Shown here: positions 52,076 to 61,780 of the stretch, in pieces | Position numbering within the stretch: position 1 is the stretch's first letter | Layout: every line of letters starts with the position of its first letter | From: Acidimicrobiia bacterium | Lineage (GTDB): Bacteria; Acidobacteriota; Terriglobia; Bryobacterales; Bryobacteraceae | Length of the DNA stretch: 64,000 nucleotides | NCBI GenBank assembly: GCA_016871315.1 | Contig: VFZE01000014.1 | Span: 1 to 64,000, forward strand | Direction of reading: 5' to 3' | Position numbers and translations under genes: made by a program | The notes under the pieces: model-generated | What the model was told of the DNA's origin: nothing | Databases searched by the model: none | What the model saw: the letters and a program-made list of their open reading frames with translations, nothing else

Positions 52076-53352
52076 AGCAGCTGCGTGACTCCGGGGCGCG
52101 GCAAACCGGGGACAGTGAGACTGCCGTCCCAGGCCAAGCTGAGGGGTGTAAGGAGTTCGTTGCTGTGGAGAGCCTGCTCCCAGGTGACCTGCTGTCCGGT
52201 GTAGGCGGCCATGCGGCCCATGATGGCGAGCAGGGTGGAATGGGCCATCCAGACTCCGTCGTTCAGCGGCTTGCCCTGGCGGATGGAGGCGAACAGAGCG
52301 TCGTGCTCGGCCTGGTACATGTCGTTGCGGGCGCCTTCGAAGCTCCAGGTCTTCTCCCCGGTGATGCGAGGCAGGGGACCCCGGCCGATGGTGATCTGGC
52401 CTTTTGAGCCCATGATGTAGTCGGCGTTTTCGTTGTAGCAGTTTTCGATTTGCCGGCAGCCCATGAAGGCGCGCGCGCCGTTGGGGAACAGGTAATTGAC
52501 CTCGAAGTGGTCGAAGATGTTGCCGCCGTGTGCGGGGATCTGGCGGCCACCAACGGCGACGCAGCTGACGGGGTCGGCGTCCTGAAAGGCCCAGGCGATC
52601 TTGTCGACGCTGTGGACGGCCTGCTCAACGAGCCCGTCCCCGGAAAGCCAGGAGAAGTTGTACCAGTGGGAGATCTGCCACTCGACGTCGCTGATGCCGG
52701 CGGGCCGGGTGTCGGCTGGCGGCATGGGTTTGACGGGGCTGGTGTAGTAGGTGGCGTAGTAGCCGACGATAGCCCCGATGGCGCCGTTGCGCAGCTGGTC
52801 CATGGTGGCGCGGATCTGGTTGCTGTAACGCCAGCAGAAGCCGGAGACCAGGGAGAGGTTTTTCTGTTTGGCCAGGGCGGCCGATTCCAGCACGTTGCGG
52901 ACGCCGGGGGAGTCCACAGCGACTGGTTTTTCGCAAAAGACATGCTTGCCGGCCTCGATGCAGGCGCGGAGATGCTGGGGCCGGAAGCCGGGCGGGGTGG
53001 CCAGCAGAACGACATCGACGCCGGAGGCAATGAGGTCCTGATAGGAGTGAAGGCCGACGAACTGCTTTTCCTTCTCCACCTTAACCTTGGGGCCGGCGGC
53101 GCGGCGGAGGCGCTCAAGGGAGCTGTCGATGCGCTCCTGATAGACGTCGGCGACGGCTGTAAGTTCTGCATAATCATCGGCTTTAAGCGCCTGGGCGGCG
53201 GCTCCCGTGCCTCGCCCTCCGCAGCCCACCAAGCCCACCTTAATGGGCTGGGCGGATTGCGCGGAAAGGACGGCGGGGAAGCCGGCTTGCAGAGCTAGGG
53301 CTCCCGTTTGGAGGAACTTGCGGCGGCCGGGCATTGAGTCGGTCATTGACAT
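52072..53352 (-). CDS. Tat-exported Gfo/Idh/MocA oxidoreductase
   Basis: A 426-residue NAD(P)-binding sugar oxidoreductase. A Tat-like signal (GRRKFLQTGALALQAG, about 8-25) is followed by the Rossmann motif KVGLVGCGGRGTGA and the dinucleotide-site KPVAV pattern HVFCEKPVAVDS. It has the C-terminal beta domain typical of Gfo/Idh/MocA. Exported members with Tat signals act like glucose-fructose oxidoreductase and carry their cofactor. ATG 53352 follows AGGGAG. It heads the operon with PSCyt1-FGE, SMP-30, Nudix and MutS2. Confidence 0.9.
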   Translation of the reverse strand: MSMTDSMPGRRKFLQTGALALQAGFPAVLSAQSAQPIKVGLVGCGGRGTGAAAQALKADDYAELTAVADVYQERIDSSLERLRRAAGPKVKVEKEKQFVGLHSYQDLIASGVDVVLLATPPGFRPQHLRACIEAGKHVFCEKPVAVDSPGVRNVLESAALAKQKNLSLVSGFCWRYSNQIRATMDQLRNGAIGAIVGYYATYYTSPVKPMPPADTRPAGISDVEWQISHWYNFSWLSGDGLVEQAVHSVDKIAWAFQDADPVSCVAVGGRQIPAHGGNIFDHFEVNYLFPNGARAFMGCRQIENCYNENADYIMGSKGQITIGRGPLPRITGEKTWSFEGARNDMYQAEHDALFASIRQGKPLNDGVWMAHSTLLAIMGRMAAYTGQQVTWEQALHSNELLTPLSLAWDGSLTVPGLPRPGVTQLL

Positions 53353-53533
53353 GGCAACTCCCTTTTTCCTCCTAATTATAGCGGCCAGTGTATCCCTGCC
53401 GTTCAACCCTGGGAAATGTTGATGCGCAAGGATAACCTAATCGATTAAAATATCGTCTGTTACGTGGGGAGAGAGCGACAGGTCGCCGACCTTGCCTCAA
53501 CCCGTCAGGGACCAACTTGAAGAGGACTCCAAA

Positions 53534-55315
53534 ATGCAGCTCCAGAAACCGGTATCCGCTCCCCAGAAGGAGCATGCTGCACCGAAACTGGTCAGCCCGA
53601 AGCAGGCTGAGCCGCGAAAACTCAAAGGCCTATTGATCGCAGCCATTCTGCTGCTTGCCGCCACGGTGGCGGGCTGGCAATGGAACCGTTCCAACGTCGC
53701 GCGGAACGCCAATCAGGCGGCGGCCGCCACAATCCGGTCGACGGCTGCGGCCAAGCGAACTCTGCACAGGACAGTTCGCATCACGGGCTCTACATCGGCC
53801 GAGAAGTTCGTGACAGTAATGACGCCGCAATTGCGCGGCAGCCGGGGCAGTTCCGGCCGTGGCGGCCCTTCCGGGACCTTCAATGCGGGCGGTTCGCGAG
53901 GCTCCACAGGTTCATCGGGGCGAAGCAGCTCAGGTGGTTCCTCCGCATCTTCCACGACGGCAGCGGCGATGGCCGGAGGCTCGAGTGGGGCTTCCGCTGG
54001 TGGCGGCGCCACGGCGGGGTCGGAATCACGAGGCGCGTCGGCGATGCGATCGGCAACCAGCCGCGTCAGCAGCAGCTCGCGCTCATCCAGCAGGTCCAGC
54101 GGCGGCAGCCGCGGCGGCGGGAGCGCCACGATGGGTTCGGAAGGTGTGGGTAACACGGCGGGCTTGCCGGGCGGTGGCGGCGGTGGATTCAGCGGTGGTG
54201 GCGGCGGTGGAATGTCGATGGGCGGGCGCGGCGGCGGCCCGGGTGGCGGCGGGGGTGAGTTCACTCTGGTGCTGCAAGACGCGGCAAAGCCGGGCAGCAG
54301 GGTAAGAAAGGGCGACGTGGTTGCCGAGTTTGACCGGCAGTACATGCTCACACGGCTGGACGACTACCGGGCCAGCGTTACGCAGACCGAATCCAGTTAT
54401 AAGAAGATGCTGGCGGACCTGGAAGTCAGCCGGAAGAATCATCAGCAGACCATCCGTTCCGCGGAGGCCGATTACGAAAAGGCGAAGCTGGATATGCGAA
54501 CCACTCCGGTGCGATCCGATATCGACGCCGAAAGGCTGCGGCTGACGCTGGAAGAAGCCGAGGCGCGGCTGAAACAGCTGAAGCAGGAGGTTCAGTTCGT
54601 CGAAGTGGGGATCAAGGCGGATACGCGGCGGGCGGATCTGGAACTGCAGCAGGCGCGAGTGGAGTTGAAGCGCGCCGAAGCGAACGCGGACCGGATGCTG
54701 ATCAAGGCTCCCCTCGATGGGATCGTGGTGATGCAAAACACGTTCCGGGGCACGGAGTTCGACCAGATCAAGGTGGGAGACCAGTTGTTTTCCGGCCAGA
54801 TGTTCATGCAAATTGTCGAGTCCGGCTCGATGGTGGTGAACGCGACGGTGAACCAGGTGGATGCCGAGAAGCTGCGGATCGGGCAAAAGGCGCGGGTGAA
54901 ATTTGACGCGTTCGCGGATCTGGAGTTGCCGGCGCATGTTTTCGCCATCGGCACGGTGGCCAAGTCCAGCCGGTATCGTCCGGATTGGGTGAAGGAAATG
55001 GCGGTGGTACTGAAGCTGGACAAGATGGACCCGCGAGTGATTCCGGACTTGTCGGTGGCAGCCGATGTGATTCTCGAGTCGGCTGAAGAAGCGGTAACGG
55101 TACCGTTGGAGGCCGTGCATCAGGAAAGTCCCTCTGAGGGCAAGCCCGGACGCACCTATGTGCACGTCGCCAACAAGGGCGGCTGGGAGAAGCGCTACGT
55201 GGAATTGGGTCTTTCCAACAACATCGGCGCGGCCATTGCCAGTGGCTTGAAGGAGAATGAGCGCGTGGCATTGGAACTGCCCCGCAGTAGCAAACCGGTC
55301 CCGGCCGGCACGTAA
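53534..55315 (+). CDS. Membrane fusion protein (HlyD type) with Gly/Ser-rich insertion
   Basis: A 593-residue periplasmic adaptor of an efflux or export system. A transmembrane helix (about 32-52) anchors it. The lipoyl half-motif ITGSTSAEKFVTVMTP is split from its other half LVLQDAAKPGSRVRKGDVVAEFD by about 145 residues (98-243) of nearly pure Gly, Ser and Ala with Arg. A coiled coil (about 275-385) and the LIKAPLDGIVVMQN region follow. ATG 53534 (AGAGGA upstream) is preferred over TTG 53492. The insertion gives this gene very skewed composition. Confidence 0.85.
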   Translation: MQLQKPVSAPQKEHAAPKLVSPKQAEPRKLKGLLIAAILLLAATVAGWQWNRSNVARNANQAAAATIRSTAAAKRTLHRTVRITGSTSAEKFVTVMTPQLRGSRGSSGRGGPSGTFNAGGSRGSTGSSGRSSSGGSSASSTTAAAMAGGSSGASAGGGATAGSESRGASAMRSATSRVSSSSRSSSRSSGGSRGGGSATMGSEGVGNTAGLPGGGGGGFSGGGGGGMSMGGRGGGPGGGGGEFTLVLQDAAKPGSRVRKGDVVAEFDRQYMLTRLDDYRASVTQTESSYKKMLADLEVSRKNHQQTIRSAEADYEKAKLDMRTTPVRSDIDAERLRLTLEEAEARLKQLKQEVQFVEVGIKADTRRADLELQQARVELKRAEANADRMLIKAPLDGIVVMQNTFRGTEFDQIKVGDQLFSGQMFMQIVESGSMVVNATVNQVDAEKLRIGQKARVKFDAFADLELPAHVFAIGTVAKSSRYRPDWVKEMAVVLKLDKMDPRVIPDLSVAADVILESAEEAVTVPLEAVHQESPSEGKPGRTYVHVANKGGWEKRYVELGLSNNIGAAIASGLKENERVALELPRSSKPVPAGT

Positions 55316-55337
55316 TTCATTACGGAGTGGATGCAGT

Positions 55338-56642
55338 ATGTCGAAGGATATTAAACCGAAACAGCGGCTGGGGCAGGTTCCGGCCAGCCGCGTGCGGAAG
55401 ATCATAGGCTGGGCGGTGCTTGTGGCGCTGGCCGGCGGCGGCGCCTGGGCGGCTTATCGCTATACGGGGACCACAACGGTGGAAGTGCCCGTGGTGCGCG
55501 TGCGCAAAGGCGAGTTTGTGATCAGCGTCAAGACGCGCGGAGAGATACGCAGCTCCAATTCCGTGGTTCTGGCCGCACCCCAGGTGCCCGAGCAGAAGAT
55601 CACGAAGCTGGCCGAATCCGGCAAGCCGGTGAAGAAGGGCGACGTGGTGGTGGAGTTCGACGCCGCGCAGCAGGATCAGTACTACTTGGAACGTTCCACC
55701 AGCGTGCGCACGGTGGACAGCGAAATGGTGCAGATGAAGGCGTCGCACAAGATCACCGACGAGATGGACGGCATGAACCTGATGACCTCGCAGTACAACG
55801 TGCAGCGCGCACAGCTGGAGGCGAGCAAGGCCGAGGTGGTCAGCGAGATTGAAGGGGAAAAGAGCCGCATCGACGTCGGCGTGAGGGAAGGTGAGTTGGG
55901 ACTGGTGAAGACCACGATCGACTCGCACAAGGTTTCCCAGGGCGCAGATCTGGAACGCCTGCAGCAAAAGAAGGACAAGACGGTGCGAGACCTGGATCGG
56001 GCCAAAGACTATCTGTCGAAGATGGTGATCCGCGCACCGATTGACGGGATCGTGAATATCCTGCCGAATTTCCGCGCTTCCGGCAGCTTCGGTTCCTCGC
56101 CGCCTCCGTTCAAGGAAGGCGACCGCGCATGGACCGGCGCCGCCATCGCGGAGATTCCGGACCTGACGCAGATGCGCGTCGAGCTGAAACTGGATGAGGT
56201 GGACCGCGGCAAGCTCCAGATCGGCCAGCAGGTGCGCGTACGTGTCGATGCGCTGCCGGAAAAGGAACTGATCGCCGAGCTGGATTGGATCAGCCCAATC
56301 GCGGCCATCAGCTGGCGCGGCATGGGCCTTACGGAAAAGACGTTTCCGGCCCGCGCCACCCTGAAGAATCTGGACCCACGGCTGCGGCCCGGTATGAGCG
56401 CGAGCGTGGAGATACTGATCGAGACGCAGCCGAACGTGCTGCTGATTCCGGTGCGGGCCAGTGTCGTGAATCGGGGCAAGCCGGCCGTATATATCCAACG
56501 CGGCGCTCAATTCCAAATGATCGAAATTGAAGTGGGCAAGCGTAACGAAAACGATCTGGTTGTGGTCAAAGGATTAAAGGAAGGCGACGCGGTTGCGATG
56601 GAGAATCCTGTCGAGGCAGCCAAGCGCGCCAAGAAGATTTAG
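55338..56642 (+). CDS. Membrane fusion protein (HlyD type)
   Basis: A 434-residue periplasmic adaptor. An N-terminal helix (about 20-38), lipoyl parts VISVKTRGEIRSS and GKPVKKGDVVVEFD, a coiled coil (about 115-225) and a beta-barrel segment MVIRAPIDGIVNIL / VRVDALPEKELIAELDWI follow in order. Unlike its two neighbours it has no Gly-rich insertion. It starts 22 bases after the previous adaptor. It likely assembles with the TolC-like and permease proteins downstream. Confidence 0.92.
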   Translation: MSKDIKPKQRLGQVPASRVRKIIGWAVLVALAGGGAWAAYRYTGTTTVEVPVVRVRKGEFVISVKTRGEIRSSNSVVLAAPQVPEQKITKLAESGKPVKKGDVVVEFDAAQQDQYYLERSTSVRTVDSEMVQMKASHKITDEMDGMNLMTSQYNVQRAQLEASKAEVVSEIEGEKSRIDVGVREGELGLVKTTIDSHKVSQGADLERLQQKKDKTVRDLDRAKDYLSKMVIRAPIDGIVNILPNFRASGSFGSSPPPFKEGDRAWTGAAIAEIPDLTQMRVELKLDEVDRGKLQIGQQVRVRVDALPEKELIAELDWISPIAAISWRGMGLTEKTFPARATLKNLDPRLRPGMSASVEILIETQPNVLLIPVRASVVNRGKPAVYIQRGAQFQMIEIEVGKRNENDLVVVKGLKEGDAVAMENPVEAAKRAKKI

Positions 56643-56690
56643 TGAAAACAGGGCTCGGCATACGGGCCCGGCATCAGAGTTGAGAATCCC

Positions 56691-58802
56691 ATGAAGAAGA
56701 TACTTCTCCGCATTTCCATCGTGCTGGTCATCGCCGCGGTGGCCTGGGGAGGCTACACGGCCTACAAGAAAATCCCTCAGGCGCGCCAGCAGCAGATTCC
56801 CACCACCAAGGTCCGGCAGGGCGACGTGATCGTCAAGACATTCGCGCGCGGCGAACTGCGCGCCGTGCGTTCGGCGTCGCTGTTTGCTCCCAACCTGTTC
56901 GGCACCGTGCAAGTGACCAAGCTGGCCTCGCTGGGCTCCTTCGCGCGGGAGAAGGACCTGGTGGCCGAATTCGACGATTCCGAGCTGCTCAGCCGGCTGG
57001 AGGAGAAGGAGCTCGAGATCGAGCAGATCGACGAGCAGATCAAGAAGGCACGCGCCGACCTGGCTATCCGCAACAACCAGGACCAGGTGGAGCTGATGAC
57101 GACGAAGTACTCGGTCCGGAGAGCGGAGCTCGAGGTGAAGCGCAATGAGCTGATCTCGGCGATCGATGCCAAGCGCAACCTGCTGACGCTCGAGGAGTCG
57201 CAGCGGAGGCTGAAGCAGCTGGAAAGCGACATCATCAGCCGCCGGCAGTCTGCCGAGGCTGAACTGGCCGTATTGCAGGAGCGGCGCAACAAAGCCGTGC
57301 AGGAGTTGAACCGGGAAAAGCAGCGGCTGAGCCAGGTGAAGCTGCTCTCCCCGATGAGCGGGCTGGTGGCGATCCGCCAGAACCGCGGGTCTGGCTTCAT
57401 GATGATGGGCCAGCAGCAGCCCGACATCCGGGAAGGTGATCAGCTGCAGCCGGGCATGCCTGTGGCCGATATTCTGGACCTGTCGGAGCTGGAGGTTGTG
57501 GCCCGCGTGGGTGAGTTGGACCGCGCGAATCTGACCGAAGGCCAGGACGTGGTGATCTCGTTGGACGCGATGGCTGACAAGACCTTGCAAGGCAAGATCA
57601 AGTCGATGAGCGGCACTGCCAGCGCCAACATTTTCTCTTCGGATCCGGCGAAAAAATTTGACGTCGTCTTTTCGATCGACATGAAGCAATTGTTGAGCGC
57701 ACTGGGCGCCAGCGAGGTGCAGATTGCAAGAGTTCTCGCCACCGCGGAAGCCAACCGCAAACGCGGGCCCATCGCCGGGGCTAATCCGGCGATGGCGATG
57801 ATGGGAGCGATGGGCGGCGGATTGCCGGGTGGCGCCGCCATGATGGCGATGGGTGGCGCCGGTGGCGGCAGTGGAGCAGCTGGCGCGATGATTCAGTTTC
57901 GCGGCGGTCCCGGCGGCGGTGAAGGCGGCGGTCAGGGCGGTCAAGGTGGTGGCCAAGGCGGCCCCGGTGGTGGCGGCGGCTTCCGGATGGGAGGCGGTGG
58001 CCAAGGCGGAGCCGGAGGCGGTTTCGGCGGGATGACCGACGAGCAGCGCACCAAAATGCGTGAAGCCATGCAGAAAGCCCTCGGCGGCAAGAACATGCAA
58101 GACCTGTCACCGGAAGAGCGGCAGGACGTTTTCACGAAGATGCAGGCGGAATTGCAGAAGGCCGGCATCACGATGCCCGGGCGCGGCGAGCGTAAGGGCG
58201 GCGAAGGCAAGGCCGGTGAAGGCAGAGGCGGTGAAGGCGGAGAAGGCCGGCGCCAACGCGGTGAAGGCCAGCAGAAAGGTGAATTCGCCGGAGAAGGTGG
58301 AGGGCGTCGCGGTGGTGGTGAGGGTCCGCAGGGCGGCGGCCCCGGCATGGGCGGCCCTGGCATGTTGATGGGTATGGGCGGCGGCGGCCAACAGTTTACG
58401 TCGAAGGACATCGAAAACGCCAAACTGCCTCCCCCTCCGGAAGAGGACGATCAACTGGAAGTGCTGTTGCGGCCAGGCCTTCTCGCCGATGTCGAGATCA
58501 TCGTCGAGAAAATACCGAACGCCATTCACGTGCCTGTCCAGGCCGTGTTCGAAAAAGACGGAAAGAGCATTGTGTACGTCAAAGAAGGTACGCGGCTGGC
58601 GGCCAGAACCATCAAGCCGGTGAAGCGGAGTGAGTCGGTGATGATCGTCTCCGAAGGGGTAAAACCGGGAGAAGAGGTGGCGCTGATGGATCCCGACGCC
58701 AAACCCGGCGACAAGAAGGGCGGCGAAAAGGGCGGAAGCAGCGGTGGCGGTGGCGGCGGAATGCCGATGAGCATGCCCGGCGGCGGAAGGAAGGGAGGCT
58801 GA
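56691..58802 (+). CDS. Membrane fusion protein (HlyD type) with long Gly-rich region
   Basis: A 703-residue adaptor. The N-terminal helix (4-22), lipoyl halves, coiled coil (about 90-220) and LLSPMSGLVAIRQN are normal. From about residue 363 to 570 the sequence becomes Gly/Met/Gln-rich (GGQGGQGGGQGGPGGGGG type), broken by a charged helical segment MTDEQRTKMREAMQKAL plus DLSPEERQDVFTKMQAELQK (about 448-492). It then returns to the adaptor fold (DQLEVLLRPGLLADVEIIVEK, about 582-602) and ends in another Gly/Met tail. The insertion lies in the membrane-proximal part of the adaptor. It is followed by the permease. Confidence 0.85.
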   Translation: MKKILLRISIVLVIAAVAWGGYTAYKKIPQARQQQIPTTKVRQGDVIVKTFARGELRAVRSASLFAPNLFGTVQVTKLASLGSFAREKDLVAEFDDSELLSRLEEKELEIEQIDEQIKKARADLAIRNNQDQVELMTTKYSVRRAELEVKRNELISAIDAKRNLLTLEESQRRLKQLESDIISRRQSAEAELAVLQERRNKAVQELNREKQRLSQVKLLSPMSGLVAIRQNRGSGFMMMGQQQPDIREGDQLQPGMPVADILDLSELEVVARVGELDRANLTEGQDVVISLDAMADKTLQGKIKSMSGTASANIFSSDPAKKFDVVFSIDMKQLLSALGASEVQIARVLATAEANRKRGPIAGANPAMAMMGAMGGGLPGGAAMMAMGGAGGGSGAAGAMIQFRGGPGGGEGGGQGGQGGGQGGPGGGGGFRMGGGGQGGAGGGFGGMTDEQRTKMREAMQKALGGKNMQDLSPEERQDVFTKMQAELQKAGITMPGRGERKGGEGKAGEGRGGEGGEGRRQRGEGQQKGEFAGEGGGRRGGGEGPQGGGPGMGGPGMLMGMGGGGQQFTSKDIENAKLPPPPEEDDQLEVLLRPGLLADVEIIVEKIPNAIHVPVQAVFEKDGKSIVYVKEGTRLAARTIKPVKRSESVMIVSEGVKPGEEVALMDPDAKPGDKKGGEKGGSSGGGGGGMPMSMPGGGRKGG

Positions 58803-58805
58803 CCA

Positions 58806-60065
58806 ATGGCGGGTGGACTGTCCGGCGTACTGCCTGAAATTTACATGGGGCTCACCAGCCTGCTGGTGCATAAGCTCCGCAGCCTGCTGACGATGCTGGG
58901 AATGATCTTCGGCGTCGGCGCCGTGGTGGCCATGTTGTCGATCACCGCGGGCGCGCAGAAGGACATCATCGCTTCCATCGATCTGCTAGGTGTCAACAAT
59001 ATTCTGATCGAAGCCAAGGAGGCCGTGGACCGTAATGAACTGCAGGCGCGGCGCACGATTTCCCCGGGGCTGACCTTCCGCGACTTCCGCGCGATTGCGG
59101 AGAACGTTCCGGGCTTGGCGGCGCTGACACCACGCAAGCGGTTCAAGCCGCTGAAGGTGATCCCGAAGACCGCGAATGAGGCGCCGACGCTGATCGGCGT
59201 CGAACCTTCTTACCTGGAGATCCAGAGTTTGAAGATTGTGGAAGGCCGATTTTTTACCGAACAGGAGAACCGGGATTCGATTCCGGTCTGCGTGCTGGGT
59301 GAAACGGCAAAGGTGAACCTGCTGGGCTACGACCCGGCGGTGGGAAAATTCGTCAAGGTCAACGACACGTGGCTGGAAGTGATCGGGGTTCTGGCGCCCC
59401 AGGCAACGGCCGACTCGGAGGTGGAAGGCCTGGAGGTGGTGAACCGGAACAACCTGGTGATCAGCCCTCTGAACACCGTGATGCGGCGGTTTGAGGACAA
59501 CAACAGCTACCTCAAGGACGAGATCGACGGCATCTATATCAAGGTCAACAACGGGACCGATTCGGTGGAGACAGCGGGCGTGGTAACGGCGATTCTGGCC
59601 GCCACGCATAAGGATGCCGGCGATTTCACCGTGGTGGTTCCGGCCGGACTCCTGGAACAAAAACGCCGGACCTTGAACATCTTCAACGTCGTCATGATTT
59701 GTATCGCGGGTATTTCGCTGCTGGTGGGAGGCATCGGTATCATGAACATCATGCTGGCCACCGTGCTGGAGCGGACTCGCGAGATCGGAATCCGCCGCGC
59801 CATCGGCGCGCGGCAGGCCGACATTGTCCGGCAGTTCCTGACCGAAGCGGTGCTGATTTCGATTCTCGGCGGCTCCATCGGAATCGCCTTCGGATTCAGC
59901 CTTTCCTGGGTGATTGCCGCCGCCGCGGGATGGTCGACGGTGGTAACCACCTCATCCATCGCGGTCGCCTTTACAGTCTCGGTCGGAATCGGGCTGATGT
60001 TCGGCATCTACCCCGCCGTTCAGGCTGCTAAACTCGATCCCATCGAAGCGATTCGCTACGAGTAA
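58806..60065 (+). CDS. MacB/FtsX-type ABC transporter permease, stand-alone
   Basis: A 419-residue permease: first helix (about 17-45, KLRSLLTMLGMIFGVGAVVAMLSI), a periplasmic MacB_PCD domain (about 50-270), and three C-terminal helices with the FtsX signature LLVGGIGIMNIMLATVLERTREIGIRRAIGAR (about 308-340). It ends PIEAIRYE as MacB does. MacB normally carries an ATPase at its N-terminus or has a LolD-like partner; none is present in this operon. Start ATG lies three bases after the preceding stop. Confidence 0.93.
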   Translation: MAGGLSGVLPEIYMGLTSLLVHKLRSLLTMLGMIFGVGAVVAMLSITAGAQKDIIASIDLLGVNNILIEAKEAVDRNELQARRTISPGLTFRDFRAIAENVPGLAALTPRKRFKPLKVIPKTANEAPTLIGVEPSYLEIQSLKIVEGRFFTEQENRDSIPVCVLGETAKVNLLGYDPAVGKFVKVNDTWLEVIGVLAPQATADSEVEGLEVVNRNNLVISPLNTVMRRFEDNNSYLKDEIDGIYIKVNNGTDSVETAGVVTAILAATHKDAGDFTVVVPAGLLEQKRRTLNIFNVVMICIAGISLLVGGIGIMNIMLATVLERTREIGIRRAIGARQADIVRQFLTEAVLISILGGSIGIAFGFSLSWVIAAAAGWSTVVTTSSIAVAFTVSVGIGLMFGIYPAVQAAKLDPIEAIRYE

Positions 60066-60076
60066 TCAAATCAACC

Positions 60077-61741
60077 ATGCGTAACCGACATTTTGCCATC
60101 CTTGCCTTGGCGTGCGCGCCACTGGCGGCTCAGCAGCTATTGCCAGTGCCCAGTTTTCCCAAGGGCGACTATTTCCGGGCGGGTTTTTCCGGCCCTTCCA
60201 CGCCGAGAGTGGAGTTGCAGCCACCGGTCCGCCTCTCTGACTTCGTGGTGGACGGCAAGCTGGAAATCTCGCTGCGTTCCTACCTGGAACTGGTTCTTGC
60301 CAATAACACCGAAATCCAAATCCAGAAGCTTTCCATTGAGATTCAACGGAACGCGATCACGCGTGCTTTTGCGCGGTTCGATCCGGTCCTTACCGCCGGC
60401 TTTCGCGCCACGCGCACGACGACGCCGACCAACGACGTGCTGGCCGGAGCGGCCACGCTGAGCCAGTTGACGCAGCCCTACAACCTGGGCTACCAGCAGA
60501 TTCTGGAAAACGGGACCACGGTAAACGTCGGTTTCAACGGCGTGCGGCAGACCACGAACAACTCGTTCGCCACATTCAACCCGTCGCTGACGGGCAACTT
60601 CGCTTTCAACTTCACGCAGCCGCTGCTGCGGGACCGCGGAGGGTACATCCAGAAGCTGCCGGTGATGGTGGCGCGCAGCCGCTTCCGGCAGAGCCAGTAC
60701 CAGATGCAGGACCAGGTAATGCGCCTTTTGCAGCAGGCCGAGCTTGCGTATTGGAGCGTGATCGAGGCGCGTGAGGCGTTGGTGGTTCAGGAGAAAGGTC
60801 TGGCATTGCAGCAGGCGCTGCTGGAGCGGTCGCAGCGCGAACTGCAATTGGGCGCCATATCCGCATTGGAAATCTATCGTCCGCAGCAGAGCTATGCGAG
60901 CTCAGAGATTCAAGTGACGCAGGCCCGCTATCGGTTGCAGCAGGCCGAGGACGTGCTGCGCAGGCAGATGGGCGCGGACTTGAATCCCGATTCCCGGAAT
61001 ATGCCGTTGCAGCTGACAGAGACCGTGCTGCCGCCCGCGGATGACCGTCCCATCGACAAGGAAAGTCAGGTAGAGACTGCCTACCGCAGCCGGCCGGATT
61101 TGAGGTCCACGTTGCAGGCTCTCGACATCGACGACCTTAACTACAAGCAGGCGAAGAACGCCTACCAACCGGACCTGTCGCTGACCGGGAATTACACGGC
61201 CACGGGCCGCGGCGGCGTGTTCACCCAGCGGACCAACGTGTTTGCCGGTGACGGTTCGCGTAGCACGGTGACGAGCATTATCCCCGGCGGTTTCGGAGAT
61301 GCGCTGAGCCAGGTGTTCGGGTTTGACTTTCCGATCTACGGTTTCAGCCTCACGCTGCGGCTGCCCTTGCGCGACCGGCGCGCGGCCGCGGACCTGGCCG
61401 ACGCACAAATTAGCAAGCGGCTAAACAGCCTGCGCGCGCGGAGCGTGGAGCAACAGATCCGGCAGGAAGTTCTGAACGCGGTCACTCAGGTGGAGAACAG
61501 CCGGGCCAGCGTACGGCTGGCGCAGGTGGCGCTTGATTTCTCGAAGAAGAACGAAGAGGCCGAACAGAAGCGGTATGACCTGGGCGTCACGACGATCTTC
61601 TTCCTGCTGGACGCGCAGACGGCGCTGACCAACTCCGAATCGAATCTGGTTACCCAATCGGTGCAGTACCGCCGCAACCTCCTCAATCTGCTTCGCACGA
61701 CCGGACAGCTGCTGGAAGAGCGCGGCGTGGTGATCGAGTAA
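60077..61741 (+). CDS. TolC-family outer-membrane efflux protein
   Basis: A 554-residue outer-membrane channel component. A signal (about 1-18) precedes the OEP architecture: two copies of a long helix-pair/strand unit, for example LRSYLELVLANNTEIQIQKLSIEIQ and VEQQIRQEVLNAVTQVENSRASVRLAQVALDFSKKNEE. Strand regions (LTGNFAFNFTQPLLRDRGG, LSLTGNYTATGRGG) contribute to the barrel. It completes the export machine with the three adaptors and the permease. The ATG follows the permease stop by 11 bases. Confidence 0.92.
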   Translation: MRNRHFAILALACAPLAAQQLLPVPSFPKGDYFRAGFSGPSTPRVELQPPVRLSDFVVDGKLEISLRSYLELVLANNTEIQIQKLSIEIQRNAITRAFARFDPVLTAGFRATRTTTPTNDVLAGAATLSQLTQPYNLGYQQILENGTTVNVGFNGVRQTTNNSFATFNPSLTGNFAFNFTQPLLRDRGGYIQKLPVMVARSRFRQSQYQMQDQVMRLLQQAELAYWSVIEAREALVVQEKGLALQQALLERSQRELQLGAISALEIYRPQQSYASSEIQVTQARYRLQQAEDVLRRQMGADLNPDSRNMPLQLTETVLPPADDRPIDKESQVETAYRSRPDLRSTLQALDIDDLNYKQAKNAYQPDLSLTGNYTATGRGGVFTQRTNVFAGDGSRSTVTSIIPGGFGDALSQVFGFDFPIYGFSLTLRLPLRDRRAAADLADAQISKRLNSLRARSVEQQIRQEVLNAVTQVENSRASVRLAQVALDFSKKNEEAEQKRYDLGVTTIFFLLDAQTALTNSESNLVTQSVQYRRNLLNLLRTTGQLLEERGVVIE

Positions 61742-61780
61742 AGCCCGCTCTTAGGCGATAATGGGAGTGGTCTCCCGCCG

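Noticed and set aside
53492-53533. TTG start for the first adaptor
   Set aside because: ATG 53534 has a better ribosome binding site; the extra 14 residues have no family support.
56574-58100. 508-codon minus-strand frame opposite the third adaptor
   Set aside because: Runs of His, Ala and Arg caused by the complementary Gly-rich coding; no domain.
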